Origin: Stenotrophomonas maltophilia
Lineage (GTDB): Bacteria; Pseudomonadota; Gammaproteobacteria; Xanthomonadales; Xanthomonadaceae
Length of the DNA: 64,000 nt
Reading direction: 5' to 3'
Assembly: GCF_002138415.1 (NCBI RefSeq)
Contig: NZ_CP015612.1
Coordinates: forward strand, 3,574,001-3,638,000
Shown: positions 38,467 through 50,121 of the stretch, one piece after another
How the letters are laid out: each line of letters starts with the position of its first letter
Numbering within the stretch: the stretch's first letter is position 1
The notes under the pieces: model-generated
Told to the model about the DNA's origin: nothing
Databases searched by the model: none
What the model saw: the letters and a program-made list of their open reading frames with translations, nothing else
Position numbers and translations under genes: made by a program

Positions 38467-39237
38467 TCAGGGCGCGATCCAGGCCAGGGTCGCCATCCGC
38501 CCGGTGCGACGGTCGCGCCGGTGCGAATACAGGTCGGGATCGGCCATGGTCGACACCGTGCCGCCATACACCTGCGCCGGGTCCATCCCCGTCGCCTGCA
38601 ACCGCTGCCGCGCCAGCCCGAACAGGTCCACCTTCCAGTGCCCCGGGCGTGTCGCCACAAACGCCGCCTCGGCGGCCGGATCATGGCCGACGAAGGCGTG
38701 GAAGACCTCTTCGCCGATCTCGTAGTCGGCCGGCCCCGCCGCCGGGCCCAGCCACGCGCGAAGCTGCGCGGGCGGGGTGTGCATGGCGGCCACGGTGGCC
38801 TCCAGCATGCCGTCGGCCAGCCCGCGCCAACCGGCATGGGCAGCGCCCACCTCGCTGCCATCGGCAGCGGCGAACACCACCGGCAGGCAGTCGGCGGTCA
38901 GGATCGCCAGCACCACGCCGGGCACCGAGGTCACCGCGGCATCGGCCACCGGCTCGCTCGCTCCTTCCACCGGGGGTACGTTGAAGCGCAGCACGGTACT
39001 GCTGTGTACCTGACGCAGCCAATGCGGTGCCGACGGCAGCGCCAGCCCCTGCTGCAGCAGCTGGCGGTTGTGCTCGACATTGGCCGGGGTATCACCATCG
39101 GCCGCGTGCCGGTTGCCCAGGTTGAACTGCGCGAACGGTGCCGGCGAAATGCCCGCGCCGTGCCGACGCGTGGTCAGCGCATGGATGCCCGGAGGCGCCG
39201 GCCAGTCCGCCTGCAGCAATGGCAGCGCGGCAGTCAT
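38467..39237 (-). CDS. pgeF: Peptidoglycan editing factor PgeF (YfiH, multicopper-oxidase-like fold)
   Basis: Cytosolic enzyme of 256 residues of the YfiH/DUF152 family. In E. coli it removes wrongly placed L-Ser from UDP-MurNAc precursors. Family blocks are LRQVHSSTVLRF near 80, LTADCLPVVFAA near 115 with the conserved Cys, and GAAHAGWRGLADGMLEATV with the metal His near 135. The ATG shares one base with the rluD stop (TGATG), so it is translationally coupled. A GTG one codon earlier is less likely. The rluD-pgeF order is common in proteobacteria. Confidence 0.9.
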   Translation of the reverse strand: MTAALPLLQADWPAPPGIHALTTRRHGAGISPAPFAQFNLGNRHAADGDTPANVEHNRQLLQQGLALPSAPHWLRQVHSSTVLRFNVPPVEGASEPVADAAVTSVPGVVLAILTADCLPVVFAAADGSEVGAAHAGWRGLADGMLEATVAAMHTPPAQLRAWLGPAAGPADYEIGEEVFHAFVGHDPAAEAAFVATRPGHWKVDLFGLARQRLQATGMDPAQVYGGTVSTMADPDLYSHRRDRRTGRMATLAWIAP

Positions 39238-40226
39238 CACCAGCGGTCCCGCTCGCGCGCGGCGAAGGCTTCGCTGTCTTCGCGCAGCACTTTCATCAGG
39301 TGCAGCATGTCGTCCGGCACCGGCGCAGTGTTGCGCACCGGCTCACCGGTGATCGGATGGGTGAACTCCAGCGTCTCGGCATGCAGGGCCTGGCGCTTGA
39401 AGCCGCGCAGCGCGGCCACCAGCTCGTCGCTGGCGCCCTTGGGCAGCTTCAACGCACCGCCGTACAGCGGGTCGCCGATGATCGGATGGCGCACGTGCGC
39501 CATATGCACGCGGATCTGATGGGTACGGCCGGTTTCCAGGCGGCACTCCAGCGCGGTGTGCGCACGGAAGCGCTCGCGCAGGCGGTAATGGGTGATCGCT
39601 TCCTTGCCGTCCTCGCGCACCGCCATCTTCAGGCGGTCGCGCGGGTGGCGGTCGATCGGGGCATCGGCGGTACCGCCGGCCACCAGCGCGCCCATCACGA
39701 TGGCCAGGTACTGGCGATGCACGTCGCGTGCGGCCAACTGTTCGACCAGCGCGGTCTGTGCTTCCAGGGTCTTGGCCACCACCATCACGCCGCTGGTGTC
39801 CTTGTCCAGGCGGTGCACGATGCCAGCGCGCGGCAGCACCGCCACCGACGGGTCGCGGAACAGCAGGGCGTTGACCAGGGTGCCGCTATGGTTGCCGGCA
39901 CCCGGGTGCACCACCAGGCCCACCGGCTTGTTGATCACCAGCAGGTGCTCGTCCTCGAACAGCACGTCCAGCGGGATGTCCTCCGGCTGGGCGTCGGTCT
40001 GGGTCTCGAGCACCACGTTGAGGGTCACGACCTCGCCGCCGCGCAGCGCATCGCGCGGGCGCACCTGGGCGCCGTCCAGCAGGACGTCGCCCGCCTTGAT
40101 CCACTCGGTCAGGCGCGAACGCGAGTATTCGGGGAACAATTCGGCCACCACGGCGTCGAAACGACGGCCGGCGGCGGTGTCGGGGACGATGGCCTGGCGG
40201 GCCGATTCAGAGGGTTGTTCAGACAT
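39237..40226 (-). CDS. rluD: 23S rRNA pseudouridine synthase RluD
   Basis: Pseudouridine synthase of 329 residues that modifies U1911, U1915 and U1917 of helix 69 in 23S rRNA. The N-terminal S4 RNA-binding domain ([21 protein letters not shown]) is at about residues 35-80. The catalytic domain has [19 protein letters not shown] with the catalytic Asp, then [26 protein letters not shown]. First gene of a leftward set with pgeF. It is divergent from bamD, the usual arrangement in many gammaproteobacteria. Confidence 0.95.
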   Translation of the reverse strand: MSEQPSESARQAIVPDTAAGRRFDAVVAELFPEYSRSRLTEWIKAGDVLLDGAQVRPRDALRGGEVVTLNVVLETQTDAQPEDIPLDVLFEDEHLLVINKPVGLVVHPGAGNHSGTLVNALLFRDPSVAVLPRAGIVHRLDKDTSGVMVVAKTLEAQTALVEQLAARDVHRQYLAIVMGALVAGGTADAPIDRHPRDRLKMAVREDGKEAITHYRLRERFRAHTALECRLETGRTHQIRVHMAHVRHPIIGDPLYGGALKLPKGASDELVAALRGFKRQALHAETLEFTHPITGEPVRNTAPVPDDMLHLMKVLREDSEAFAARERDRW

Positions 40227-40339
40227 GGCAGGGGGGATTCTTTGAAATTTTGGGGTCCGGGCGGCCGGTTTCAGTCGCTGGACAGGACACTAGGCTATCA
40301 TCGACCCTTCGTATTCCAGCCGCGTCCCGCCTCGACCTC

Positions 40340-41227
40340 ATGATCCGACGCTCCGCCATGCTCTCCGCGCCCGTCCGCCTCACCGCCCTGCTGCTGGTGC
40401 TGGTCATCGCCGCCACCGGCTGCCACCGTGGTGCCAAGAAGGGTGATCGCCCCGATGAAGGGACGCCGGTCGAACAGTTGTACGAGAAGAGCCACAAGCT
40501 GATGCAGGGTGGCAACTGGAGCGGGGCTGAATCCAGCTTCCGCCGTCTGGTGGCCCAGTATCCGTACGGCCCGTACACCGAACAGGCAATGATCGAAACC
40601 GCCTACGCGCAGTACAAGGCCGGCAAGCACGATGACGCGGTGTCCAGCATCGACCGCTTCATCCGTACCTACCCGACCCATCGCAACATCGCGTACCTGT
40701 ACTACCTGCGCGGCCTGGCCAACTCCAACCGCAGTACGGTTTTCCTCCGTCGCGTATGGTCCCTGGATGCCAGCCGCCGCGACCTGTCCACGCCGCACCA
40801 GGCGTATTCGGACTTCAACATCGTGGTGGACCGCTACCCGAACAGCCGCTACGCCGCCGATGCGCGCCAGCGCATGCTGGAGCTGCGTGACGTGTTCGCC
40901 CAGCACGAGCTGGACAACGCCCTGTACTACATGCGCCGCGGCGCCTGGGTCTCGGCCGCCGGCCGCGCCAACTACCTGCTGGAAAACTACCCGCAGAGCG
41001 CCTTCCAGTACGACGCTGTGGCGGTGCTGGCCGATTCCTACACCCACCTGGGCAACAAGACCCTGGCCGACGACGCCCGCCGCGTCCTGCAGCTGAACCA
41101 GCCGGACCACCCGTGGCTGGAAGGCAAGTGGCCGAAGTACCCGTGGATGATCCGCAAGCTGAACCCGTTTGCCGGCGAGAAGTCCGCCAGCACCGGCCAG
41201 CGCAACGCGCGACTGGAAAAGAAATAA
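40340..41227 (+). CDS. bamD: Outer-membrane assembly lipoprotein BamD
   Basis: Essential lipoprotein of 295 residues in the BAM complex, which folds beta-barrels such as the TonB receptors encoded here. The lipoprotein signal peptide ends LLVLVIAATGC. The TPR-rich body starts EQLYEKSHKLMQGGNWSGAESSFRRLVAQYPYGPY, with the conserved GLANSNR segment near residue 130. The start MIRRSAMLSAP is the most likely; an internal ATG six codons later is possible. A longer reading upstream lacks a signal peptide. A terminator follows directly. Confidence 0.94.
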   Translation: MIRRSAMLSAPVRLTALLLVLVIAATGCHRGAKKGDRPDEGTPVEQLYEKSHKLMQGGNWSGAESSFRRLVAQYPYGPYTEQAMIETAYAQYKAGKHDDAVSSIDRFIRTYPTHRNIAYLYYLRGLANSNRSTVFLRRVWSLDASRRDLSTPHQAYSDFNIVVDRYPNSRYAADARQRMLELRDVFAQHELDNALYYMRRGAWVSAAGRANYLLENYPQSAFQYDAVAVLADSYTHLGNKTLADDARRVLQLNQPDHPWLEGKWPKYPWMIRKLNPFAGEKSASTGQRNARLEKK

Positions 41228-41230
41228 GAG

Positions 41231-41257
41231 AGGGCCCCGAAAGGGGCCTTTTCTTTG
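41231..41257 (+). terminator. Rho-independent terminator of bamD
   Basis: GGCCCC-GAAA-GGGGCC hairpin (41233-41248) followed by TTTTCTTTG, four bases after the bamD stop. Confidence 0.85.
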
Positions 41258-41417
41258 TCGGTGGGTCCACGCCATGCGTGGATGGTTCGTGCGCCAATGG
41301 ACCACGACACTAGGAATTCTACGAATCCCCGGCGGTTGCGACGCTGGTCCCAATCGGCGCGGACGAGCCCCTCCACACTGCGGCGCAACGGCCATCCCGG
41401 CCGTCAAGGAGCGCTCC

Positions 41418-42620
41418 ATGACCCCACCGCCCCGCCGTTTCCGCCCCCTCGCCTGCCTCCTCGCCACTGCCCTGCTGGCGCTGTCCTCGGGCCCCCTGAC
41501 TGCCGCACCGCTTGCACCGGGCGATCTGCTGTCCGCTGCCCCCTATCGCGCGTCATGGGTACCGTCCAAGGCCGCGCAGGCCTACAAGCTGCACTACCGC
41601 ACCCCGGATCATCGCGGCCAGCTGGCCGAAGGCACCGGCCTGCTGTACCTGCCCGCCGGCGCGGCGCCTGCAGGCGGCTGGCCGGTGGTGTCCTGGGCAC
41701 ATGGCACCCAGGGCATCGCGGACGGCTGTGCACCTTCAGTGTCCGGTCCCTACCAACCCGAACGTGACGGGCGTTTCCTCGACCAGTTCCTGGCCCAGGG
41801 CTATGCCGTGGTGGCTGCCGACTACCAGGGGCTCGGCAGCCCCGGCAACCACGCCTACCTGCACGTCCGCACGGCGGCCCGCAACGCCATCGACCTCGTC
41901 AAAGCCAGCCGCCAGTACCTGGGCAACGCAACGCTGTCGCCGCGCTGGGTCTCGGTCGGCCATTCGCAGGGCGGTGCCGCCGCGCTCACGGCAGGCCACA
42001 TCGCCCCCACCTATGGTGGTCCTTCCCTGCACTACCGCGGCAGCTTCACCACCGGCACGCCCACCGCCGTCGAGCTGACCGCGCTGGTGATGAAACCCGA
42101 CAACCGCACCGCCAATCCTGGCGCGCTCAACGCGTATCACGCGTATCTGCTCGACGGTCTGTTGCAGGTTGCGCCGCAGATCGACCGCGTCCTCAGCGAC
42201 GCCGGTCGCGCCCGCGTGGCAGTGGCACGCGAGCAGTGCCTGGGCGAACTGGCTGCCACCCTGGACGGCGCGGATACCGGCAGCATGTTCACTGCACCGC
42301 TGACCAGCGTGCCGGGCATCTGGGCGGTGCTGTACGACTATCTCGGCGTACCGCGCCGCGGCTTCAGCCAACCGCTGATGCTGGGTCATGGCAGCGAGGA
42401 CCGCGACGTGCCCTATCTGACCACCCTGCTGTATGCCGCGGGTCTGGCCCTGCGAGGCGAGCCGGTCGCGTTCCGGCGCTACCCGGTCGACCACCGCGGC
42501 ACGCTGGATGCGGCGGCAGCTGATGGGCTGGCGTTCGTGCGGGCACGGCTGGGGGACGGCCACTTCGACGATGTTTCCGAAACCGCCGGCTTCGAACAGC
42601 TGCTTGACGAAGTCCGGTAG
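41418..42620 (+). CDS. Secreted lipase-family alpha/beta hydrolase
   Basis: Exported hydrolase of 400 residues. Signal peptide MTPPPRRFRPLACLLATALLALSSGPLTAAP. The fold shows WPVVSWAHGTQGIADGCAP near residue 90, the oxyanion/strand region VVAADYQGLGSPGNHAYL, and the nucleophile elbow GHSQGGAAAL (Ser near 180). LMLGHGSEDRDVPYL holds the acid and YPVDHRGTLDAAAADG the likely His. It resembles the secretory-lipase (LIP) family, so an ester or lipid substrate is likely. The ATG has AAGGAG nine bases upstream. Its stop TAG is formed by the GTAG of a SMAG repeat. Confidence 0.83.
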   Translation: MTPPPRRFRPLACLLATALLALSSGPLTAAPLAPGDLLSAAPYRASWVPSKAAQAYKLHYRTPDHRGQLAEGTGLLYLPAGAAPAGGWPVVSWAHGTQGIADGCAPSVSGPYQPERDGRFLDQFLAQGYAVVAADYQGLGSPGNHAYLHVRTAARNAIDLVKASRQYLGNATLSPRWVSVGHSQGGAAALTAGHIAPTYGGPSLHYRGSFTTGTPTAVELTALVMKPDNRTANPGALNAYHAYLLDGLLQVAPQIDRVLSDAGRARVAVAREQCLGELAATLDGADTGSMFTAPLTSVPGIWAVLYDYLGVPRRGFSQPLMLGHGSEDRDVPYLTTLLYAAGLALRGEPVAFRRYPVDHRGTLDAAAADGLAFVRARLGDGHFDDVSETAGFEQLLDEVR

Positions 42621-42719
42621 ATCCACGCCAAGCGTGGATGGACTTCGACCATTGTGCGGACCAAGGTCCGCACCCACCGGAGAGGGGCCAACGGGTTGCC
42701 GGCCAGCGGCCTGCACTAC
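42617..42719. repeat. SMAG elements and a covarying palindrome after the lipase gene
   Basis: GTAGATCCACGC type at 42617-42639 (its TAG is the lipase stop). A perfect 20-bp palindrome GTGCGGACCAAGGTCCGCAC lies at 42654-42673, and an inverted GTAGTGCAGGCC type at 42697-42719. Confidence 0.85.
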
Positions 42720-42734
42720 CCGCCAACCGCTGCT

Positions 42735-44369
42735 TCAGCCCTTGTAGCCGTTGCTGATCGGGTAACGACGCTCGCGGCCGAATGCCCGGCGCGAGACCTT
42801 CGGCCCTGGCGCGGCCTGGTGCCGCTTCCACTCGCTGATGCGCACCAGGCGCAGCACGCGGTCGACCACGGCCGCGTCGTAGCCGGCGGCCACGATCTCC
42901 GTGCGCGACTGCTCCTGGTCGATGTAGCGGTACAGGATGCCGTCCAGCACGTCATAGGCCGGCAACGAGTCCTGGTCCAGCTGGTTCTCGCGCAGCTCGG
43001 CCGACGGCGGGCGGCTGATCACCGCCGGCGGGATCACCGGCACGCCCCCCACGGTGTTGCGCCACTTGGAAAGACCGAACACCTCGGTCTTGTAGAGGTC
43101 CTTCAGCGGTGCATAGCCACCGCACATATCGCCGTAGATGGTGGCGTAGCCGACCGCGTACTCGCTCTTGTTGCCGGTGGTCAGCAGCAGGCCGCCGAAC
43201 TTGTTGGCCAGCGCCATCAGGATCACGCCACGGCTGCGCGACTGCAGGTTCTCTTCGGTCACGTCCGCGGTCGTGCCTTCGAACATCGGCGCCAGCGACT
43301 CCATCAGGCCCTTGAACGCCGGTTCGATCGACACCGCCTCCAGCTTCACGCCCAGTGCCTGGCACTGTTCGGCCGCCAGGTCGTTGGACAGGCCCGCGGT
43401 GTAGCGCGAGGGCAGGCGCACGGCGGTCACGTTCTCCGCGCCCATCGCGTCCACCGCCATGGCCAGCACGATCGCCGAGTCGATGCCGCCGGACAGGCCC
43501 AGCCACACCTTCTTGAAGCCGTTCTTGCGGCAATAGTCCTGGATGCCACGGGTCACCGCGCGCCAAGCCAGCGCGTCCATGCTCTCGTCGCCGTCGTCCA
43601 TCCACACGTGCGGCATGAAGCGGCGGGTTTCACCGTCGTACTCCACCACCAGCCACTGGTCGACAAAGGCGGCGGCGGCGGGATGAACCGTGCCGTCACC
43701 ATCGGCCACCACCGAGGCGCCATCGAACACCAGCGCGTCCTGGCCACCGACCACGTTGAGGTAGGCGATCGCCGCGCCGCTTTCGCGGGTGCGCGCGGCC
43801 AACACGGCGTCGCGCTGGGCGTGCTTGCCACGCTCGTACGGCGAAGCATTCGGCACCACCACCAGCTGCGCGCCGGCGCGCATGGTGTCAGCCAGCGGCT
43901 CGGCAAACCACAGGTCCTCGCAGATCAGCAGGCCCACCGGAATGCCATTGACCTCGAACACGCAGCTGCCGCCATCCGGATCGACATCAAAGTAGCGGCG
44001 CTCATCGAACACCGCGTAGTTGGGCAGCTCGCGCTTGCGGTAGGTCTGCTCGACCAGGCCGTCACGCAGCACGCTGGCGGCGTTGTAGACCACCGCGCCG
44101 GCGGCCTGCGGCCAGCCGACCACGGCGGTGATGCCACGGCAGGCAGCAGCGATGCGGGCCATCGCCTGCTCGCACTCGTACAGAAAGCCCGGGCGCAGCA
44201 GCAGGTCTTCCGGCGGATAACCGCTCACCGCCAGCTCGGGGAACATCACCAGCTCGGCGCCATACTCGTCGCGCGCCTGGCCGATCATCTCGATGATGCG
44301 CTCGGTGTTGCCGGCGACATCGCCGACCGGGAAATCGAACTGCGCCATCGCGATGCGGATCGAAGCCAT
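42735..44369 (-). CDS. nadE: Glutamine-dependent NAD+ synthetase
   Basis: Two-domain enzyme of 544 residues that makes NAD+ from nicotinate-adenine dinucleotide with ATP and glutamine. The N-terminal nitrilase-type glutaminase (residues about 1-260) shows the Glu of FPELAVSGYPP, the Lys of YRKRELPNY and the Cys of LLICEDLWF. The synthetase domain has the P-loop GLSGGIDSAIVLAMAVDA near 290 and TTGNKSEYAVGYATIYGDM. The start MASIRIAMAQFD fits the domain; an upstream reading adds an unrelated tail. It stands alone, with repeats on both sides. Confidence 0.95.
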   Translation of the reverse strand: MASIRIAMAQFDFPVGDVAGNTERIIEMIGQARDEYGAELVMFPELAVSGYPPEDLLLRPGFLYECEQAMARIAAACRGITAVVGWPQAAGAVVYNAASVLRDGLVEQTYRKRELPNYAVFDERRYFDVDPDGGSCVFEVNGIPVGLLICEDLWFAEPLADTMRAGAQLVVVPNASPYERGKHAQRDAVLAARTRESGAAIAYLNVVGGQDALVFDGASVVADGDGTVHPAAAAFVDQWLVVEYDGETRRFMPHVWMDDGDESMDALAWRAVTRGIQDYCRKNGFKKVWLGLSGGIDSAIVLAMAVDAMGAENVTAVRLPSRYTAGLSNDLAAEQCQALGVKLEAVSIEPAFKGLMESLAPMFEGTTADVTEENLQSRSRGVILMALANKFGGLLLTTGNKSEYAVGYATIYGDMCGGYAPLKDLYKTEVFGLSKWRNTVGGVPVIPPAVISRPPSAELRENQLDQDSLPAYDVLDGILYRYIDQEQSRTEIVAAGYDAAVVDRVLRLVRISEWKRHQAAPGPKVSRRAFGRERRYPISNGYKG

Positions 44370-44459
44370 GGGAATCCAGCCTGTGGTTGCAATGCCGCCA
44401 TTGTAGCGCCGCGCCATGCGCGCGCCGGGCGCGCTCACTGCGTGGACAGCCCCGGCTCA

Positions 44460-44572
44460 GTAGATCCACGCCATGCGTGGATGGGCTTGCCTGGATGGCC
44501 GGGGCCAGACGCAGAAAGGCCGCCCGGAGGCGGCCTTTCTGTTTGAAGCAGCCGGCCAGCGGCCGGCTCTAC
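44460..44572. repeat. SMAG elements flanking the sucCD terminator
   Basis: GTAGATCCACGC type at 44460-44482 and inverted GTAGAGCCGGCC type at 44550-44572. Confidence 0.85.
44511..44542. terminator. Rho-independent terminator downstream of sucCD
   Basis: Perfect 10-bp stem AAAGGCCGCC / GGCGGCCTTT (44515-44524 and 44529-44538) around CGGA, with T-rich sequence after each arm. It lies 60 bp beyond the sucD stop and can act in both directions. Confidence 0.85.
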
Positions 44573-44599
44573 AGAATCGTCTGCCGGAGGCAGGCGATC

Positions 44600-45475
44600 T
44601 TATTTCACCAGCTTGGCGATGGCAGCGCCCAGGTCGCCCGGCGAGCGGACGGTGACGACACCGGCAGCTTCCATGGCAGCGAACTTGCCTTCTGCAGTGC
44701 CCTTGCCGCCCGAGGCGATCGCACCGGCGTGGCCCATGCGCTTGCCGGCCGGAGCCGACGCACCGGCGATGAAACCGACAACCGGCTTCTTCACGTGGTT
44801 CTTGATGTACTCGGCGCCGGCTTCTTCGGCGTCACCGCCGATTTCGCCAACCATGATGATGCCTTCGGTCTGCGGGTCTTCGTTGAACAGCTTCAGGCAG
44901 TCGACGAAGTTCAGGCCATTGATCGGGTCACCACCGATGCCGATGCAGGTGGACTGGCCCAGGCCGACTTCGGTGGTCTGCTTGACCGCTTCATAGGTCA
45001 GGGTGCCCGAACGCGACACGATGCCGATCTTGCCCGGCTGGTGGATGTGGCCCGGCATGATGCCGATCTTGCACTCACCCGGGGTGATGACGCCCGGGCA
45101 GTTCGGCCCGATCAGCACGGTGTCCGGATGCGAACGGGTCAGCACGTTCTTGACGCGCAGCATGTCCAGCACCGGGATGCCTTCGGTGATGCAGACGATG
45201 ACCTTGATGCCGGCAGCAGCGGCTTCCAGGATCGCGTCGGCCGCGTACGGCGGCGGCACGTAGATGACCGAAGCGTTGGCGCCGGTGCTCTGCACGGCGT
45301 CGGCAACGGTGTTGAAGACCGGCAGGTCGATATGGGTGGTGCCACCCTTGCCCGGGGTCACGCCGCCAACAACCTGGGTGCCGTACTCGATCATCTGAGT
45401 GGCGTGGAAGGTGCCCTGCTGGCCGGTGAAGCCCTGCACGATCACCTTGGTGTTCTTGTTAATCAAAACAGACAT
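44600..45475 (-). CDS. sucD: Succinyl-CoA synthetase alpha subunit
   Basis: TCA-cycle enzyme subunit of 291 residues that, with SucC, converts succinyl-CoA to succinate with ATP formation. The CoA-binding N-domain has [21 protein letters not shown]. The phosphohistidine is in [18 protein letters not shown] near residue 247. It follows sucC with a 20-bp gap, the standard operon order. The start [16 protein letters not shown] matches homologues. Confidence 0.97.
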   Translation of the reverse strand: MSVLINKNTKVIVQGFTGQQGTFHATQMIEYGTQVVGGVTPGKGGTTHIDLPVFNTVADAVQSTGANASVIYVPPPYAADAILEAAAAGIKVIVCITEGIPVLDMLRVKNVLTRSHPDTVLIGPNCPGVITPGECKIGIMPGHIHQPGKIGIVSRSGTLTYEAVKQTTEVGLGQSTCIGIGGDPINGLNFVDCLKLFNEDPQTEGIIMVGEIGGDAEEAGAEYIKNHVKKPVVGFIAGASAPAGKRMGHAGAIASGGKGTAEGKFAAMEAAGVVTVRSPGDLGAAIAKLVK

Positions 45476-45495
45476 GGGAATTCCTTGGTGTCGGA

Positions 45496-46665
45496 TCAGG
45501 CAGCGTTCTTGACAGCTTCAACGATCTTCTTGGCGCCATCGTTGATGTTGTCAGCCGGGATGATGGCCATGCCACTGTCACGCAGCAGCTGCTTGCCTTC
45601 TTCCACGTTGGTGCCTTCCAGGCGCACCACGACCGGAACCTTGACGCCCACTTCCTTCACGGCGGCGATGATGCCTTCGGCAATCATGTCGCAGCGGACG
45701 ATGCCGCCGAAGATGTTGACGAAGATGCCTTCAACCTTGTCCGAGGACAGGATCAGCTTGAACGCTTCGATGACGCGCTGCTTGTTGGCACCGCCGCCCA
45801 CGTCCAGGAAGTTCGCCGGCTCGCCGCCGTTGAGCTTGATGACGTCCATGGTGGCCATGGCCAGGCCTGCGCCGTTGACCATGCAGCCGATGTTGCCGTC
45901 CATGGTGACGTAGTTGATGTCCAGCTCCGAAGCGATCACTTCGGTCGGATCTTCCTGGGTCTTGTCGCGCATGGCGACCAGTGCCTTCTGGCGGAAGGCG
46001 GCGTTGTCGTCGCTGTCGAACTTGCCGTCCAGCGCGTACAGGTTGCCGTCGTCCAGGATGGCCAGCGGGTTGATTTCAACCAGGGCCAGGTCCTTTTCGT
46101 TGAACAGGCGGTACAGGTTCACCATGATGCTGGCGAACTGGCCGGCCTGCTTGGCGGTCAGGCCCAGCTTGAAGCCGAAATCGCGGCCGTGGTAACCCTG
46201 CACGCCTTCGACGAAGTCGACGTTCAGCGAGTGGATCAGCTCCGGGGTTTCAGCGGCGACCTGCTCGATCTCCACGCCGCCTTCCGAAGAGGCGATGTAG
46301 GTGATGGTCTTGGTGCCACGGTCAACCAGCACCGACAGGTACAGTTCCTTGACGATCTCGCCGGCGGTGGTCACCAGCACCAGGTTGACCGGCAGTTCAA
46401 CGCCAGCGGTCTGGTAGGTGGCCATCTTGGTGCCGAGCATCTTGGCCGCAGCGGCCTTCACGTCGTCGGTGGTCTTGCAGAACTTGACGCCGCCAGCCTT
46501 GCCGCGGCCGCCAGCGTGGATCTGCGCCTTCACCATCCAGGGGCCCTGGCCCAGGGAGTTGGCAGCGGCAACCGCTTCGTCCGGGGTCGCAGCGACCTTG
46601 CCGGCCGGGACCGGGATGCCGTACTCGGCAAGCAGTTGTTTTGACTGGTATTCGTGGAAATTCAT
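45496..46665 (-). CDS. sucC: Succinyl-CoA synthetase beta subunit
   Basis: ATP-grasp subunit of 389 residues. [20 protein letters not shown] is the family start. The nucleotide site has [17 protein letters not shown] and the subunit interface has [16 protein letters not shown]. First gene of the sucCD operon; no other TCA genes lie beside it. It is divergent from pilS. Confidence 0.97.
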   Translation of the reverse strand: MNFHEYQSKQLLAEYGIPVPAGKVAATPDEAVAAANSLGQGPWMVKAQIHAGGRGKAGGVKFCKTTDDVKAAAAKMLGTKMATYQTAGVELPVNLVLVTTAGEIVKELYLSVLVDRGTKTITYIASSEGGVEIEQVAAETPELIHSLNVDFVEGVQGYHGRDFGFKLGLTAKQAGQFASIMVNLYRLFNEKDLALVEINPLAILDDGNLYALDGKFDSDDNAAFRQKALVAMRDKTQEDPTEVIASELDINYVTMDGNIGCMVNGAGLAMATMDVIKLNGGEPANFLDVGGGANKQRVIEAFKLILSSDKVEGIFVNIFGGIVRCDMIAEGIIAAVKEVGVKVPVVVRLEGTNVEEGKQLLRDSGMAIIPADNINDGAKKIVEAVKNAA

Positions 46666-47070
46666 GCGTCACCGTGGGAATAGGAACGACCGCACGCAAT
46701 TCCTCAGGGCCCCGGCGGGGCGCCGGCATGGACCGCGGCGGGCCCACTATTGTGGCCGAGCCGGCGCCGGGGCGCAAAGAAGTCTGTACAAAACGCCAGA
46801 GCCGGCCAGATTTCCACCGTCATTCAGGCAGTTGCGCCCGGGCCGGCGTTGGCCACCGGTATCCACAGCGGGCCAAATGCGCGATCCAGGGCGCTCCGGC
46901 GGCACCTGTCCGGGGGCCCTATACTGGTCAACCAAGGTGTGTAGAGTCGGGGGTGCTCGACGGCTTCCACCGCAGGCCACATCGAAGCGACGATCCCGCC
47001 CGGCTTCAGGGGATGCCAGGCAGGCCCGCCGCAGATTCCAGACCCAGGCAGCCAGAAGGGGAGTTCCGGC
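46666..47070. promoter_or_regulatory. Gap between sucC and pilS
   Basis: 405 bp with no convincing gene. A good -10 TATACT lies at 46920-46925, pointing to pilS, but without a clear -35. A degenerate SMAG-like GTAGAGTCGGGGGTGCTCGAC lies near 46942-46962. I could not place a sucC promoter with confidence. Confidence 0.4.
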
Positions 47071-48684
47071 GTGTCACCCAGTGCTTCATTGATCGACCGC
47101 ATCGAATCGATCCCGCGGCGTGAGCTGTACTTCTTCGCGCTGTACCGGGTGCTGATCGCCGCGGTCATCGCCGGCCTGCTGTACAGCCCCCTGTCAGGCA
47201 TGGTCGGCGAGGCCCATCACCCGCGCCTGGCCGATACCGTCGCGGCCATCTACCTGCTGCTGTCGCTGCTGGCCCTGGCAATTGGCCGCAACGAACGCTG
47301 GCTGCGCCCGATCGTGGTCAGCAGCGTGCTGGTGGACATCATCGCCGCCACCCTGCTGGCACACGCCCTGCCCGGCGCCAGCGCCGGCATCTCGATGTCG
47401 CTGCTGTTCAACATCGCCGCCGCCGCCACCCTGCTGCCGTTGAGCTGGGGCCTGGGCCTGGCGGTCGCTGCCAGCCTGGCCACCGGTACCGAATACCTCT
47501 GGAAGGTGCTCGAAGGCGGCGACCCCACCCGCACCCTGGCCGAGCTGGCCATGTTCGCCACCAGCTACCTGGCACTGGCCTTCATCAGCTACCAGGTAGG
47601 CAGCCGCGCGCGTCGCAACCAGCAGCTGGCCAACCAGCGCGGCGACGAAGTGGCCAACCTGTTCCAGATCAACGAACTGATCATCCGCCGCATGCGCACC
47701 GGCGTGCTGGTGGTGGACGCCGACAACCGCATCACCCTGGCCAATGAAGCGGCCTCGATGCTGCTCGGCGACAACGACGGCATCGGTGAGACAGGACGCC
47801 TGGATCTGGCCAGTGCCGCGCCGGAACTGGCGCGCCGCCTGCAGCGCTGGCGCAACGGCTGGGCCCAGGACGAACTGCCGCTGCAGCTCAACCCCGACCA
47901 GCCGGAAGTGCAACCGCGCTTCGCCCGCCTGCTGGCCGGCAGCGAGCTGGCCCTGGTGTTCCTGGACGACTCCAGCGTGGTCTCGCGCCGCGCCGAATCG
48001 CTCACCCTCTCGGCAATGGGCCGCTTCTCGGCCAGCCTCGCCCATGAAATCCGTAATCCGCTGGCGGCGATCAACTACGCCGTGCAGCTGCTGGAGGAAG
48101 GCACCGGTTTCAACGAAAGCGACCGCCGTCTGCTGCAGATCATCCGCCAGCAGTGCCAGCGCACCAACGGCATCGTCGAAAGCGTACTTGGCCTCGCCCG
48201 TCGCGAACGCGCCACGCCCGAGAACGTCGACCTGGTCGCCTTCGTGCGCCGCTTCGTTCTGGAGTACAAGCAGGGCCAGACGCTGGAGACCGACAGCATC
48301 GAACCGATCATCAGCGACACCGCAGTGATGGCGCAGGTCGACACGAAGCATCTCTACCAGGTGCTGACCGTGCTGGTGCACAACGCACTGAAGTACGGCC
48401 GCATCGGCCAGCAGCCTGCACGCGTGCGCCTGCGCGTGGCGCAGCACGAGCGCAGCGCGGTGATCGACGTGATGGACCGCGGCCCCGGTATTCCCGAGAG
48501 CGTGGCCGCACAGCTGTTCCGTCCGTTCTTCACCACCTCCGAGCACGGCACCGGACTGGGCCTGTATATCGCCCGCGAGCTGTGCCGCGCCAACCAGGCA
48601 CGGCTCGACTACATCCCGGTGCCGGCAGGCGGCTCCTGCTTCCGCCTGGTGCTGCCCGGCCCGCACACGCTGCTGCCCACCTGA
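47071..48684 (+). CDS. pilS: Sensor histidine kinase PilS of type IV pilus genes
   Basis: Inner-membrane kinase of 537 residues. Six hydrophobic segments lie in the first ~190 residues (RVLIAAVIAGLLY, AIYLLLSLLALAIG, ...). A PAS domain follows (MRTGVLVVDADNRITLANEAA near 210), then the H-box SLAHEIRNPLAAINYA, N box VLVHNALKYG, and G boxes DRGPGIPES and GTGLGLYIARE. Known PilS phosphorylates PilR and in Pseudomonas senses pilin in the membrane. GTG start with GGGGAG ten bases upstream. It is followed 60 bp later by pilR. Confidence 0.93.
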   Translation: MSPSASLIDRIESIPRRELYFFALYRVLIAAVIAGLLYSPLSGMVGEAHHPRLADTVAAIYLLLSLLALAIGRNERWLRPIVVSSVLVDIIAATLLAHALPGASAGISMSLLFNIAAAATLLPLSWGLGLAVAASLATGTEYLWKVLEGGDPTRTLAELAMFATSYLALAFISYQVGSRARRNQQLANQRGDEVANLFQINELIIRRMRTGVLVVDADNRITLANEAASMLLGDNDGIGETGRLDLASAAPELARRLQRWRNGWAQDELPLQLNPDQPEVQPRFARLLAGSELALVFLDDSSVVSRRAESLTLSAMGRFSASLAHEIRNPLAAINYAVQLLEEGTGFNESDRRLLQIIRQQCQRTNGIVESVLGLARRERATPENVDLVAFVRRFVLEYKQGQTLETDSIEPIISDTAVMAQVDTKHLYQVLTVLVHNALKYGRIGQQPARVRLRVAQHERSAVIDVMDRGPGIPESVAAQLFRPFFTTSEHGTGLGLYIARELCRANQARLDYIPVPAGGSCFRLVLPGPHTLLPT

Positions 48685-48744
48685 TTCCGATTCTGTGCGT
48701 CAAACATTTGTCGCTTCCAGCCCCCTCGTTTATCTTTCACGCCC

Positions 48745-50118
<1,374 letters not shown>

Positions 50119-50121
50119 GGG

